From Malaya genurostris (taxonomy: Eukaryota > Arthropoda > Insecta > Diptera > Culicidae): a stretch of DNA of 64,000 nt. Position 1 is the stretch's first letter, and each line of letters begins with the position of its first letter. Below, one piece after another: positions 34,780 through 47,169 of this stretch. The notes beneath the pieces were generated by a model. It did no database searches, was not told the origin of the DNA, and saw only the letters and a program-made list of their open reading frames with translations. The DNA is taken from contig NC_080572.1 in NCBI RefSeq assembly GCF_030247185.1, positions 302,795,656 through 302,859,655 on the forward strand. The letters are read 5' to 3'. A program made the position numbers and the translations under genes.

Positions 34780-35295
34780 AATGGAATGCGTTGGTATGGA
34801 ACAGTGGACGAAACATGGATCCACTATTTTTATCCGGAGTCATACCAGCTTTCAGACTGGGAAAGCCATCTGTAAACGTAACAGGTAGCTGGCACAATCA
34901 TGACACAAGTTTTTTTAGATGTTCGAGGTATAATTAACATCGACTATCTTGAACAGGAAAGTACCATCAAAAGTGATTCACCGTTAACCAAGACAATGCA
35001 CCGTGCCATAAATCAATGAAAACAATGAAAAAATTAAACAAATTGGGCTGCGATATGTTTCCTCATCCACCTTGGTCACAATTACCTAGCCCCCAGCGAT
35101 TGCTTGTCCTTTGCGGATCAGAAAAAGACACGCCGGGGAAAAAAATTAGCTCGAATAAGACAGTAATCGTCGCAAAGGAAACCGATGTTTAGACCAGTGA
35201 CAAATCATTTTATAAGGATGGTATTGAAAAATTATGAAATGTGCTAGAACGATTGTATGTCATTTGAAGATGATAATGTTGATGAATAAAAAATA
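34780..35295 (+). pseudogene. Heavily decayed mariner transposase
   Basis: Translated remnants in shifting frames: VDETWIHYFYPESYQ (first catalytic Asp region), then QVFLDVRGIINIDYL, then the equivalents of HQDNAPCHKSM (as 'ccaagacaatgcaccgtgcc') and the PPYSPDLAPSD region ('ccaccttggtcacaattacc', mutated). Many stops and indels. Diverged from the mariner copies at 44513 and 59578. The 5' part may extend left to about 34550. Confidence 0.7.
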
Positions 35296-35752
35296 TCCCT
35301 GCACACGAAAGTATGTTTTTTCTGGTTAGTTCCTGGACTGTTTGGACAATGTGTTAGCAACTTTTACTTCTATTCTGAACCACACAGAGCTCAAGTTTAT
35401 TCTATACAGAATCTTGGTTTGTATGAGTGATTTTCTTAAAAGCGAACACACTCATTGAAACGCAGAAATTTAATGGAAACCGTGAACTTGTATGTATTTG
35501 TTAGAAGAAACCATGACAAAGATTTTCGTTACTAACTGAAGTTTCGATCACCAATTATCTGAAATATGATTTTATAGATATAGATTCATCTACTCCAATC
35601 GAAGTGTAGAAATATTTCTAATGCAGTTTATGTAATGATATGGAAAATTTATTAAAAATGATTGAGATATAGATGTTCAAAACCTGAACACTGTTTGTAC
35701 GGTTCTCAGTATTTTGAATTTGCACACCGGTATAGAAAGCAAAAACGTAGTC

Positions 35753-36262
35753 ATCCGCCTGATTGTCTCGATCCCCGTCCCTGTCTACCATCTTTATTGG
35801 AACTAACAAGATCTTTTTTTTTTGTCACTAACTTTTTCGTTCTCCTTTTCCCCGTCTCTTCACATCTCGATGGCAACTAATTAGATATCTGTCGTATTAA
35901 GACATGCTGTTCCCACATCCCCTTTTTACCTCGTTTTCCACAATATTTACTTCTCTTTCATTCTGATCAGTAACATCACCATCACCGACAACGGAGAACC
36001 GCTCCAATCGATGACCAGGCTGCGGGACACCCGCCGAGTATTTACCAACACCATCTGGAAGACTCTCATGCTATATTCAATTCACCGGCCACTGCTGATC
36101 GCCACCAGAAAGTTGAATTTTCGAGAATCCGCTAACCCGATACGATATTACTTAATGATACTATTCTAGTTTTAAGTTAGTCGTTAATTAAGATTAGAAA
36201 ATACCCTTGGCATCTTACAGCTTAAGCAGTAAGCCTTAAAATTATATTATATTATTGAAGAA
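35753..36262 (+). mobile_element. 5'-truncated LINE 3' end with 12-bp TSD
   Basis: The insert is flanked by AAAAACGTAGTC at 35741-35752 and 36263-36274. The paralogous stretch at ~59205-59240 has the empty site ('acgtagttctacgtcaaaa'). The insert ends in 'attatattatattattg' plus A-rich sequence. No RT motif remains, so the clade is not assigned; a jockey-type 3'UTR is possible. Confidence 0.7.
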
Positions 36263-36309
36263 AAAAACGTAGTCCTACGTCAAAAGATTTTGAGTGATTT
36301 TCTTCATGT

Positions 36310-36690
36310 GAAGATACAGAAGGTGAGATGTGACAAGGTTCATTTCAACATGCAGAAATCTTTTAGTAACTTAACTTTCACTTTTTACAAGATTAGTCGA
36401 CCTTAAACATCCTCCGGAAAATTCCGATAAAGGTCTTTTACTATTTACTATTCCGGCAAAGCTACCAAAAGTTGTTACTTTCTACTTGCTACTGCATTCT
36501 TCTTTTGCTGGTTCGAAATGTAAAGAGTAAAAGACCTTTATCGGTATTTTCCGGTATCTCAGAGACCCGAGTGATTCGCATTGATGAGCTACTTAAGCTC
36601 GGCTCATTTGCTGGAAGGAAAAAGTTAAGTTACTAAAAGATTTCTGCCTGCTCAAATGATCCTTGTCACGTCTCACATCTCTGCGGTATA
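36310..36690. repeat. Foldback repeat
   Basis: Arms pair 'gtgagatgtgacaaggttca' with 'cgtctcacatct', 'cagaaatcttttagtaactt' with 'aagttactaaaagatttctg', and 'gataaaggtcttttact' with 'agtaaaagacctttatc'. It lies within the hAT-like element. Confidence 0.8.
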
Positions 36691-36995
36691 TATTCACATC
36701 CTTGCTCTACCTTGAGAACTAACATTCTATAATTTTGATTTTATTTATTATTCCGAATTACAATAAAAATATGGTTATTATTATGAATAATGTTAATATT
36801 TCCATTGTTTTTTGTTCGAAATTCCAGGTGGGTAATTATCCACCTTTGGAATTTTCGGGTGGGTAGTGCTACCCACTGTACCCACCTCTTTCACCGGCCC
36901 TGCCCCTTACGCATGTCCGATTTAGCTCAAATTTTGCATGAGGACATTTTTCAAAGCGCTTTACGAAATTAGAGGTGGTCCAAAACTATTGGCAC

Positions 36996-37098
<103 letters not shown>

Positions 37099-37715
37099 AG
37101 CGGTAAAAATCAACGTGTTTTGTCGGTTACGTCACTTATAGCAATATATCTCCGGAACCAAAAGTCACAGCCATTTGATCTTCGAACTTGATCAATGGCC
37201 CGACAGTAGCTTTCAAACGAGCCCAAGTTTGTTAAAATCGATTCAGCCATCTCTCAGAAAACTGAGCGCGTTCAAATATCTTCGAAAAGTGCACAATTCA
37301 ATAGTGCTTTTGAAACAAGCCTAAGCTTGTTGGAATCGATTAATCAATGTCCGAAATTGAGCAGTAAGAAAATCTTTATGGATCTCCGAGGCTCCGTTCG
37401 AAAATCGATTTTTTCCAGCAATTCTATTACCTTTCTATAGAGAAAGGCAAAACATGAAATTCATGAAAATTCCACTTAACTCATAAAATTAGTGTGAAAA
37501 CTATGGAGTTTTAATGGAAATACGCTATGTTAATTTTAATGCACATCAAATCGATATCGTTACCGCTAGATTTTGAATAAATTTCATATTAATTTGACTT
37601 TCATTACAGATTTCAATTGAATCACGATTGACCGAATCAAGTGCTTTTCGTGTACATTTCCCTTAAAAAAACGAAGTGTTTACAGTTTCGGTTTAACGAA
37701 CGAAACTCTCGCCAT

Positions 37716-39695
37716 TGCACAGTGGTTCAAAAGCGCAATTTCACGATCTTAATTGATAACTCATAGGATCGTGGTTTTAAGGTACAGTATCTTCAGCAAA
37801 GTTGCTCAGAATGATAGACGCCATCTTTTGGCAAATTTTATTTTAGCTCAAGGCCAATATAGGGGATAAGTTACTTCGACAAAGTTGTGCGGAAAGTTAT
37901 TTCAAACAAGTTTGCTGAAGGTACTATTCCCGTAACTTGAGTATAATTCAAGATATAATGTATTTTCTGAAAAGGGTGTCCAAAAACCAGTTTTTGTAAG
38001 AAAACATATATATGTTTTCAATTTATATGAGTTTTTCATGTTATACAAAGTTTTTCATCATCAAAAACTACACAACTTTCTCGAACATACTATGCTGCTA
38101 TCATTTCAGTTTAATGAAATATAGCAAGTTTTCATGTTTTTTTTTAATAAAATTCTAACTTGTCTATTATCAAAAGGCGCAGGAAGGTGCAGATGAGACT
38201 ACTTACATATTAAACTACTTCAAAAGAGCTTTCAAACCGTGGTTGAATTACTCGTCTGCGATCGTCTGCAGGCGAGATATGTTCTTTTCAAATATCCTTA
38301 TCCTTGACATTTTCAATGATAAGGTTCATTGTATTTCAGATCAGATTTCAGTATATATTCGTTACCATGGAAACTCTTACAATAAAAGGTTTTTATGGAC
38401 ATCGCAGTCTACAAATAGAAAAGTTTAGTAATAATGACAGACGGTTTTTTGAAAGTATCTGTCCGACGTTTTTTAAAAGTGAGATAAGAAACCACGACTT
38501 TGAAAAAAGTCATTTTTTGGTAAATTTTTTCTATAGAAAAGCTCTGTGGACAAATATCTTCTATTCATCAATTAAAGTGGAGATCGATAAACGCTTGCTA
38601 TATTGTACTATTCATAATGATTAAGAGGTTTCTTTTATACAGATGTCGGGAGTATTATACTCGCGAGCAATCCAGATCACTTACGAATCGGGATCCCATG
38701 AATTCTTAATTAGTTTCATTGGATCCTTTGGTTACAAATATTCGTGAATGGCCAAAACAGTCCAAGAAGAGTCTGTCGAACGATGCTAAGAGTCTTTTAG
38801 TTGGTTAAGAACATTGCCAGCTATCATAAAATTAATACAAATAACTAAAACATGAGTTTTGATCATACTTTTCTCTACCAGAAGATGACATAACTTAATT
38901 CGATTTGATGATGGCTTTTTTAAAAGTCGTGACAAAACAGTTACTAAACTATTCAATTTATAGACTTCAATGTGCACAAAAAAAATATTTTGTGACAAGT
39001 ACCATAGTAATGAATATATACTGAAATCTGATCTGAAATACAATGAACCTTATCATTGAAAATGTCAAGGACAAGGATATTTGAAAAGAACATATCTCGC
39101 CTGCAGACGATCGCAGACGAGTAATTCAACCACGGTATGAAAGCTCTTTGGAAGTAGTTTAATATGTAAGTAGTCTCATCTGCAACTTCCTGCGCCTTTT
39201 GATAATAGACAAGTTAGAATTTTATTTAAAAAAACATGAAAAATTGCTATATTTCATTAAACTGAAATGATAGCAGCATAGTATGTTTGAGAAAGTTGTG
39301 TAGTTTTTGAAGATGAAAAACTTTGTATAACATGAAAAACTTATATAAATTGAAAATATAAAAGTTTTCTTACAAAAACTGGTTTTTGGACACCCTTTTC
39401 AGAAAATACATTATATCTTGAATTATACTCAAGTTACGGGAATAGTACCTTCAGCAAACTTATTTGAAATAACTTTCTGCACAACTTTGTCGAAGTAACT
39501 TAGCCCATATGTTGGCCCTGAGCTAAAATAAAATGTTTATCTCACTTTTAGGGGGATTAATCACATGAATAAAATTTGCCAAAAGATGGCGTCTATCATT
39601 CTGAGCAACTTTGCTGAAGATACTGTACCTCAAAATCCACGATCCTATGAGTTATCAATTAAGAGCGTGAAATTGCGCTTTTGAACCACTGTGCA
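37716..39695. repeat. Foldback element with ~650-bp arms
   Basis: The left arm (37716-~38370) and right arm (~39000-39695) are inverted copies starting TGCACAGTGGTTCAAAAGCG. Paired blocks run the whole length ('gcagcatagtatgtt', 'cctgcagacgatcg', 'ctgatctgaaatac'). The right arm has an extra ~40 bp ('ctcacttttagggggatta'). The 630-bp centre (38371-38999) encodes nothing recognised. No target duplication identified. Confidence 0.88.
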
Positions 39696-40017
39696 TTGTG
39701 CGGTTTTGCTTATTGTCAAGTATTTAGAGTTTGAGCAGTTAGTGGAATGAAACTAAACCGTTTCTGAAAAAAATGAAAGTTCCCTTAAATTCCACAATGA
39801 AGAATGTTAACTATTTCGTTATAATATAGGGTGTTCTACGAAAATTCTGAAATTAAAGATGCAATAAAAATAACGGTTTGATTGATTTCAATGATTAAAC
39901 ATTAATTTGAAAGGTTGATTTGTGAAATTTTATGAAAACATAATTTCATTCAAATGACCCCCACCCCTCAATCCGATCCACCCCATTGTTGAGCACATTT
40001 TCAATTGATTCTGGCCT
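39696..40017. other. No recognisable feature
   Basis: Short AT-rich spacer between the foldback and the ITmD37E element. Confidence 0.4.
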
Positions 40018-41317
40018 TAAAGACTGTCCCAGAAAGTATGGACGCACTTTGATTTCGCTGTAAATAATTCACAAGTGTTAGATATTCAAATTATATTCGA
40101 TATACTGATAATATTAGACTACAACAACAGAATATTATTCTCAACATTTGCTACTTAGCCATTGTAGACTAGCTGGCGCACCTTCTTGGGAACGTTCCTC
40201 ATTAAATTCCGTACAGACTTCTTGGCGACAAGTTTTGACACTTTTTTCTAATCTTTTTCGAACTGTTGAATGGTTTCGGCTGCCGAGACATGTTTCCTAA
40301 GATGTGCCTTCGTTAATGCCCAAAATTCCTCAATTAGTCGAAGATGTGGGCAATTTGGTGGATTCATGTCTTTTGGGACGAAAGTGACATTTTTGGTAAT
40401 ATACCATTCTACCATTGATTTCGAGTAGTGGCAAGAAGCAAGATCTTGCCAGAAGACAACAGGATCCTTTTGGCTTCGAATCATGGGTAGAAGTCGTTTT
40501 TGTAAACATTCTTTGATGTATATTTCGCTGTTCATTGAAGCAGTGGTGATGAAGAGTCTCGAAATCTTACCGCAGCTACAAATTGCTTGCCATACCATAG
40601 CTTTCTTACCAAAATTTTCGACTTCAATCGATGTCTCGGACTGGTTTAACACTTGCCCTTCTCGCACCGTATAATATTGTGGTCCCGGCAAGGATTTGTA
40701 ATCGAATTTCACGTAGGTTTTGTCGTCCATGATTATGCAGTTCAAATTTCCAGCAAGAATCGTATTGTACAGCTTTCGAACCCTCGGCTTGATCGATGCT
40801 TTTTGTTTCGGACTACGTTTTGGTTGTTTCTGCTTCTTATAGGTTCGAAGACTCAAACGTTCTTTAGCACGAAGAACATTTGACTTCAAAGTGCCCACTT
40901 TTTTGACCTTATCCCGAATTGAAACCTCCTTCTTTTGGTCGAACGCCTTCAGTATACGTTTATCCAACTGAGGGTTAGCAGGACCTTTTTTCGACCCGTT
41001 TTCGGTTTATCCTCAAAGGTGTTATCCTCACCGAACTTCCTGATTGCATTTCGCACGGCTTTTTACTACTTCCATTTTTGCTATCTTTCTCAGTGACAGT
41101 CCGCGTTCTGTGCACCATTTGTACACAATTTTTCGACGTTGTGCTGCTAAAAGTCCACGCATGTCGAAACAAACTAATGAAAACGAATAAACAACGGCAC
41201 AAGTGGTTATAGAAGAGAGTAAACAACAGGACGCAACAATAAAAATTGACAGATTCTGAACCATTGCGAAATGACAGCGGTTTTTAGTTGCGTCCATACT
41301 TTCTGGGACAGTCTTTA
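40018..41317 (-). mobile_element. ITmD37E-type Tc1-mariner element, TIRs intact
   Basis: 30-bp TIRs TAAAGACTGTCCCAGAAAGT... at 40018-40047 and 41288-41317, inverted and nearly identical, with TA at both outer ends. Size 1.3 kb matches the family. The transposase is broken (see next entry). Confidence 0.92.
40155..41162 (-). pseudogene. ITmD37E transposase with two frameshifts and one stop
   Basis: Cut-and-paste transposase. It starts at ATG 41162 (MRGLLAAQRRKIVYKWC), with an N-terminal HTH. One frame change follows KIAKMEVVKS (near 41060) and another follows DKPKTGRKK (near 40985). The catalytic part is then open from 40967: IIMDDKTYVK (first Asp), WQDLASCHYS (second Asp) and LIEEFW (Glu). 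Exactly 37 residues separate the second Asp from the Glu, giving D,D37E. A TAG after QQFEKD (40248) cuts the last ~30 codons, which stay readable to the TAA at 40155 (VRNLMRNVPKKVRQLV). Inactive, but catalytic residues are preserved. Confidence 0.92.
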
Positions 41318-41809
41318 TATCATCAATAGCAAATTTCGTACTTGAGGTCTTCCATTGTTTCTGAATGGTTGAATAGATATATTTCATGAATCAAAATTTA
41401 AAAAAAAAGTATAATCATTGAAATCTATCAAACCATTATTTTATTATTGAATTTTTAAATTAGAAATTCTTCGTGGGACACGCTTTATTATAACAAAATA
41501 GTTACCATTCTCCATAGTGGAATTCATGGGAACATTCATTTTTTTCAAAAACGCTTCATCTATTGTGTTTTGACACTAATGGAAAGAGCCAGGCGCATTA
41601 ACAAAGGTAGAACTGGGTTAGGGAAAACTCAAGAAATTATTAGAGGAGGCCGGGGCTAGATCGGTAACGGGGTTAAACCGGGCAGTTTAAATATCTGCAG
41701 TTTAAATATCTTATTTCAATATGTTTCGATGCATGGGTTGACTTTGTAAACGCGCTTCCATGTGACAGACAGACGTCAGTTGGCTTGAGGTAGAGACCCG
41801 GGTTGGCTG
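41318..41809. other. No recognisable feature
   Basis: Spacer with no supportable ORF or repeat. Confidence 0.4.
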
Positions 41810-42045
41810 TTCAACGCATAGAGCGCTGTTCATACAAGCCAGCTGTCATATGTTCGAGCCCCGACCTTGAAGGATTATTCGTATCAATAGGATCGTAGTA
41901 CTAGCCATGCAATGATTCTGTACGCTAAGAATCGACTGCGAAGTCTGTTGAAACAAAATGGCCAAATTCCACAAAAGGAATGTAATGCCAAGACTTTGCT
42001 TTAGCTAAGGGTTGAAGCTACACAACGGTAGAGATAACTGTGGTG
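41810..42045 (+). repeat. tRNA-derived SINE (SINE 1)
   Basis: A tRNA-like head with 'ggctgttcaacgcatagag' (A-box position) and GTTCGAGCCCC (B-box, ~41852). The body contains 'ggatcgtagtactagcca', 'ctgttgaaacaaaatggcc' and 'gactttgctttagc'. The inverted copy is at 4336-4530. Transcription by Pol III is expected for such elements. Confidence 0.7.
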
Positions 42046-43646
42046 AAAACCTATTTGTAATGGATATTTTTTTTTTCAATTTCCAAAAAGTGTCCGTTGA
42101 AGCCCCGGGCTCACCTATATTATGAAAACTATTTTCTTTGAATATTTAAGGCAATTAAAAAATTGATAGATTCCTACAAACGACTTTATAACCAAAAATT
42201 GTTCAAGTAAATTTTGGTAATTTCAACATTAAACCCCCCCCTCATCAAATCCCTCACCAAAACAAAACGTACATTCACAACTCGACAAGCCGAAACAAAA
42301 AATTTCAGACACTCGATTCTACGAGCCCCGGTTAAATACTCAATGCCGGATTGATTGCCGAGCACTTTTGTCCACAAGAAAAGAAAAAATCGAATTACTG
42401 CACTGGGACGCACATCAAACAAGTGATTTTGCATTCAATTTCAAATTTAAAGTCAGATTAGCCGAAGGACAACAAACAAACACTTGAAAAGTGCCATGAA
42501 AGAGAAGTCGACTTCGACGAGTAACACATTCCAGTGATGCAAATTCTTATTAACGAAACCAATCAAATTTACTTCAAAAGCAGTGAAATCAGTTGCGCTA
42601 TGCACTTCAGAGAATGCCTGATGAACTAGAGAGCAGGTCGCTGCAGCAGAGCAAAATTCCACTTGACTTCTCTATTGATCCCATCATGGTGGCACGTTTG
42701 TGATCCACTTTCTCACTCTGCTATCGGTTCTAATTTTTATTTCGCTAAAAACACTGGTGTGGCACACTTTTTATATCAATTCTAAATCGATTTTGTTCAC
42801 ACAGTATTATTAAAGAAATGAATAAATTTTTGTTTTGCATGTACTTATGAAATGGCAATAGTTGCCCGGCGTGACAACCAAAATTTGTTAAACGGATCAT
42901 AGAACATATTAATTAAGTTCCTGTGCGAAACCAGAAAATTACTTCAATTTGAGTACCCCTTTCTGGTTCAAATGGAATAAATGACCAAACAATTACGTGT
43001 TTTCACAGACCGACATATTTTATGAACCACCGAATCGTCACATCGAAAAGTGTGGAAAAACTCAAATTCGCATATCGACACGGGTCCAATTGATTGCATA
43101 AATATTATTTAAAAGCGTCACAAAATACCCTCAAGGGATTGGCATTTTTTGTTGGCTGAAATACTGGGTCATAAAGGAGAACCAAAGCAGCTTAAATGCT
43201 ATATTTGGGTGTTTCTTTTTGCTTACATAACATGTTACAAAATTGACGACGGTCTCTTCTTCTCGTCTGCTATCCGCCCAACCAACCTTAACTTATATCA
43301 TTTTACCTGCCAGTGATCGAACGAACCGCCCTTTCCAATTAACTAACCGGTGAAAGCCGATTTTACACCTTCATAAATTTTTAACGAGTTCTGACATCTA
43401 GATGGTAAAATGCATTATCATTTTATGATTCTCAGAAATAACGGAAAAAGTCATTGAAATTGAAATGTCACATTCTTTTTACAGATCACAACGTTCCACT
43501 TGTCCCAAGGATAGCTAATCGGATGGCCAACCTGGTTCACAACGGTTGAACGTATCGCCGTACCCGTTTCGTAAGCTCCCGCGAAATCCAAGCCCACATT
43601 TCCAAAAAGCCACCAAATCTACCCCGAAGACCGCTAATCGACCGTA
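42046..43646. other. No gene seen; presumed upstream region of the opsin-like gene
   Basis: Short random frames. The last ~170 bp before the ATG at 43647 would be 5'UTR or a 5' intron. No core promoter was pinned down. Confidence 0.4.
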
Positions 43647-43776
43647 ATGTCGAAACGAACCAACGCGGCAATTCTGGTCGTCCTGTTCGAATTCATCGCA
43701 CTCATCAGTGCTAATGATGAGCTCAGAAACAGGTCGACAATTGCTCGTGCCTTGCAGTTTCCGGTGCTCCTTCAAG
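43647..43776 (+). CDS. Opsin-like GPCR, exon 1 (start)
   Basis: 43 codons plus one base, starting at ATG 43647 and ending at donor CAAG|GTAGGC. The peptide begins MSKRTNAAILVVLFEFIALI, a hydrophobic stretch that could act as a signal peptide, then SANDELRNRST. It splices in phase 1 to 43838 through a 61-nt intron ending in TTTTCCCACAG. With exons 2 and 3 it builds an extracellular N-terminus of about 137 residues before the first membrane helix, long for an opsin. That extension is reminiscent of the Rh7 type (inference only). Confidence 0.7.
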
Positions 43777-43837
43777 GTAGGCAATGTGCCCAACAACCAT
43801 GATTCCATCTCACCGGCACGTGTTTGTTTTCCCACAG

Positions 43838-44003
43838 ATGATCAGCTGCGGTGGTCATCGAATATGATCACCTCCCTGCAGACGGTCGGTGCCATGAGTG
43901 CCAGCGTGAATGACGAACTGCTCCCAGACAAAGACGATGTCAGGCAGCCCCATCTGCACGGGGACTCTCTCAATACGGTTGTCAACGTCAGTGCCCTGTG
44001 GAG
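43838..44003 (+). CDS. Opsin-like GPCR, exon 2
   Basis: 166 nt between acceptor TTTTCCCACAG and donor GGAG|GTGAGT. Encodes DDQLRWSSNMITSLQTVGAM through NTVVNVSALW, hydrophilic, with an Asn-Val-Ser sequon suitable for glycosylation. The split codon AG|C joins exon 3 at 56381 to give LWSKYLSQSGYWGPP, in frame, which is the main support for linking exons 12.4 kb apart. Confidence 0.75.
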
Positions 44004-44512
44004 GTGAGTAGAGTTATGATACATCGTTGTTTTTTTTTTGGTTTGATTTTGAAAACCGCTTCGCTTCTCTCAATCTCGTAACCAACGCCGGGATCCACCG
44101 GATCACCCGATGGCGATTTATCGAATGTGATATAATGGTTGCAATAAATTGTCGATAACGTTGTGCTATCTCTGTATGATGTTTTGAATTGTTTATTGCC
44201 CAATAAATGACCGCTCTTTAATTGACCACGAAAATAAAAAAGATATTTTAGCCAAATTGGCTGATGACTGATTCGATAAAACGTTTTTCTAGTAGTGCAA
44301 CTGGAAAATAACTTTTGAGCTGATAACTATTTTCATTTGGCACAAATGTCGAATTAAAAATTATAACTCATCATCATTTAATGAGAAAATATTTTGAAAC
44401 CGTGATTATGACTGGCGTTATTTTGACGCTACCTCGCATGCACCAAAAATTATTTAAAACATTTGATTCAATTTTTGAAAACTATACAAAATTAATACGG
44501 AATTATATACAC

Positions 44513-45190
44513 TAACAGTTCGGCTGAAAAGTTCGTATCGTTTAATAGAAACACACATTTTTTTTGCCAAAATTCGTTTTTATTATTCAACATAATTGCC
44601 ATCAGAGGCGATACAGCGATTATAGCGATCTTCCAACTTTTCGATACCATTTTTGTAGTACGATTTGTCCTTTGCCGCAAAATAGGCCTCTGTTTCAGCG
44701 ATTACCTTTTCATTACTTCTAAATTTTTCACCAGCGAGCATTCTCTTGAGGTCTGAGAACAGGAAAAAGTCACTGGGGGCTAAATCTGGAGAATACGGTG
44801 GATGAGGGAGCAATTCGAAGCCCAATTCGTTCAATTTCAGCATGGTTTTTCGTTGTTGTTTTTGATCGATTGTGAGCTCACGCGGTACCCATTTTGCACA
44901 AAGCTTTCTCATATCCAAATATTCGTGAATATGTCCAACACGTTCCTTTGATATCTTTAGGGTGTCAGCTATCTCGATCAATTTCACTTTACGGTCATTG
45001 AAAATCATTTTGTGGATTTTTTCACGTTTTCATCGGTAACAGCCTCTTTTGGACGTCCACTGCGTTCATCGTCTTCGGTGCTCATATGGCCAGTACGAAA
45101 TTTTGCAAACCACTTACGAATTGTTGCTTCGCCCGGTGCAGAGTCTGGATAACACTCATCAAGCCATTTTTTGGTATCGGCGGCACTTTT
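44513..45190 (-). mobile_element. Mariner copy 1: 3' end intact, centre deleted, 5' truncated
   Basis: The outer end TAACAGTTCGGCTGAAAAG (44513) matches, inverted, the end of copy 3 at 60621. Coding remnant on the minus strand (45008-44583): HTH half (KLIEIADTLKISKERVGHI; one Ile codon is lost, leaving HIHEYL) joined at DQKQQR directly to TMLKLNELGFELLPHPPYS and PDLAPSDFFLF (third catalytic Asp). The ~390 bp between, with the first two Asp, is deleted. The 5' end stops at 45190, against repeat R. Confidence 0.85.
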
Positions 45191-46815
45191 GGCATTAAAA
45201 ATGCCTTACTCTTCACTATATTGGGCCGGGTGTCAATTAAGGTGACCATGGAAGCGAGCCACAAATGGCAACCAAGAAACCACCTACCCTCCCACTCCAC
45301 CTTCCGCTATTTTGCCCTGCTCTTGATGTAAACAAACCATGAAACACATTTTTTCTACGCGTAGGGGTAAATATGTTGCGTAGAATTGCTACTGCAATTT
45401 GGTGACATAATCACTCATCGTATTGATATATGTTTACGATAAACTATCAACTCTGAAGAATGATTTGTGCAAAACTTTTTCGGACCTTCATTAGAAGGTT
45501 TCTTCTTAGAATGTTATTAATTTTCACTCACCTCAAGATTTCAACTGCTGTTTATAGCTCTATGACATAAGTAAGCTTTATGAAACACTTTTGAGTTGTT
45601 CTTTACCGGTAAACTTATCCTCTGATCTAAACATTTCATTATAAAACCATTGAATAACTCACAGTTCTGGTTTTGGAAATTTTCCAAAATTCCACGATAA
45701 AAAGTTTGCCGGCCTGCTTTAGTATTGGTAATACCACCCTTTTATATTGGCAGTGATGCCATACATAATTAGAGAAAAAAAACCTTGCATGCACTAAAAA
45801 TGGCATTAGTCGCACATTGATATAGTTAAAATTACGGATCAAAACTACTTTCGTATGTCACCATCTAAAATATCAAATTTTTTTATAAAAACTATAACAT
45901 TTTACCTTATTTCCATTTCAAACATTGCTTCTCCTCCAAGTTATCCGCAACCCTGTTGTCTTATTTGCCGTCACTATGGAATGCAAAAAATAAACAAACA
46001 GTTCAAGTATTGCAATCTTTTCAAAATGTCTGGTACATCTAAAAAGAGGAAAGCAGCGCTTATTTGCGAAAATCAATAGAAAAATAGATGGAATACGTTG
46101 ATAGAGTGCGTTTTGGGTAGTGAGTATGTGCGGAACTCACTGGAAAATGTAGAATTTGTTGGTTTGTATTTTTTGAATATGGGAGCTTCATATTCAAAAA
46201 TTAAAATTAATATAAAAAGCCATTGCAACAGAGTTTTTTTCTGATTGCGTGTTACTATACTTAATCCATCAATGTAACAGCTTCCTTTTTACTTTGTAAT
46301 GTAAGCAAAATTCCAAGAATCAAGCGAGAGCAAACAGTAAACTATCTTCTTTGGCACATTCATTATGTTCTTTTGGTCGCATGATTGCAATTTGTTAACT
46401 TTAGAATGAACATGAAGATGAGATATGTCCACTCTGTTCTGTTAGGTGATTTGAATAGTTTCAATGTTTACATTTTGTTCTTGCACCTGTATTCTTTTCA
46501 GCACACAAATATTATTATTTCATTCCTCTCTACTCACAAATACTATTACTATATGAAAAAGTATTGTTTCACCAATACTTTTACATTTATTTTCCTTGAC
46601 TTCTGTCCACGGTCACCTTAAAAGTTTCAAAAATAGTCGCGTAACCTTTTTGTGTCATAATTTTGAACGTTAATAACTCGGTCATTTGTTGATGGATTGT
46701 TATAATTTAACAACCAATCGATTCGGAAACTTTTAACTTAAACATATATGGCAACGTCGTTTCAGTATTTCAATAGCATAGTATTGAAAAAATGGTTAGA
46801 ATCGACCTATGTTTT
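45191..46815 (+). repeat. Repeat R copy 1, split by a TTAA insertion
   Basis: 45191-45240 ('ggcattaaaaatgccttac' ... 'gggtgtcaattaa') and 46618-46815 ('gtcataattttgaacg', 'gtcatttgttgatggat', 'aatcgattcggaaac') together match the continuous copy at 51124-51380. Non-coding; superfamily unknown. Confidence 0.75.
45241..46617. mobile_element. TTAA-flanked non-autonomous element, 1.38 kb
   Basis: TTAA at 45237-45240 and 46618-46621. Ends are GGTGACCATGGA and, inverted, GGTGACCGTGGA. The empty site is seen in repeat R copy 2 ('tgtcaatttaaaac', ~51171). TTAA specificity is the hallmark of piggyBac-like elements, but the GGTGACC termini are not the usual CCC type, so the assignment is tentative. 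No transposase inside. Confidence 0.75.
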
Positions 46816-47169
46816 CATCTACCAATCCCCGTTGTGCAAAATGACGTCAACTTCTTGTTCGGCACAGGAGGCTTTGCGTCATGCATAAAAAACACCGCAT
46901 CGTTCTGCGTAGTATGAAGAGAAATCTATAAATATAGGCTGCACAATATTTCTTTGCCTAGTTGATGTTTGACTGTGAACGAAACAAGTAGCTCGTCCAG
47001 TGAGCTGATTACTGGATTGTGTATGCGTTCGCTCGCTGGATTGTCGCTTTTGCATTATGTGTTGGTGAAATTTCCTGTTGTCTGCGCAACACCGTGTTCG
47101 CTTGAGTATCTTATATATCATCTAGCTATTGAAGAACCGAATCAGCGTGGTTACCGATTCTTTTGAAAT
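46816..47169. other. No gene; left flank of the two-gene transposon
   Basis: Short frames only. AAAT at 47166-47169 is the left target-site duplication. Confidence 0.5.

Larger units (their letters stand above)
34074..36902. mobile_element. Non-autonomous hAT-like transposon, 8-bp TSD
   Basis: Perfect 8-bp duplication CCCCTTAC at 34066-34073 and 36903-36910. TIRs are CAAGGCCGGTGAAA and, inverted, CAGGGCCGGTGAAA (one mismatch). An 8-bp duplication with CA(G/A)GG termini fits the hAT superfamily. No hAT transposase is inside; the 2.8 kb holds a mariner relic, a LINE 3' fragment and a foldback, so it is a dead composite. Confidence 0.85.

Noticed and set aside
37700..39710. Target-site duplication for the 2-kb foldback
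   Set aside because: Flanks (…ctcgccat / ttgtgcgg…) show no convincing direct repeat.
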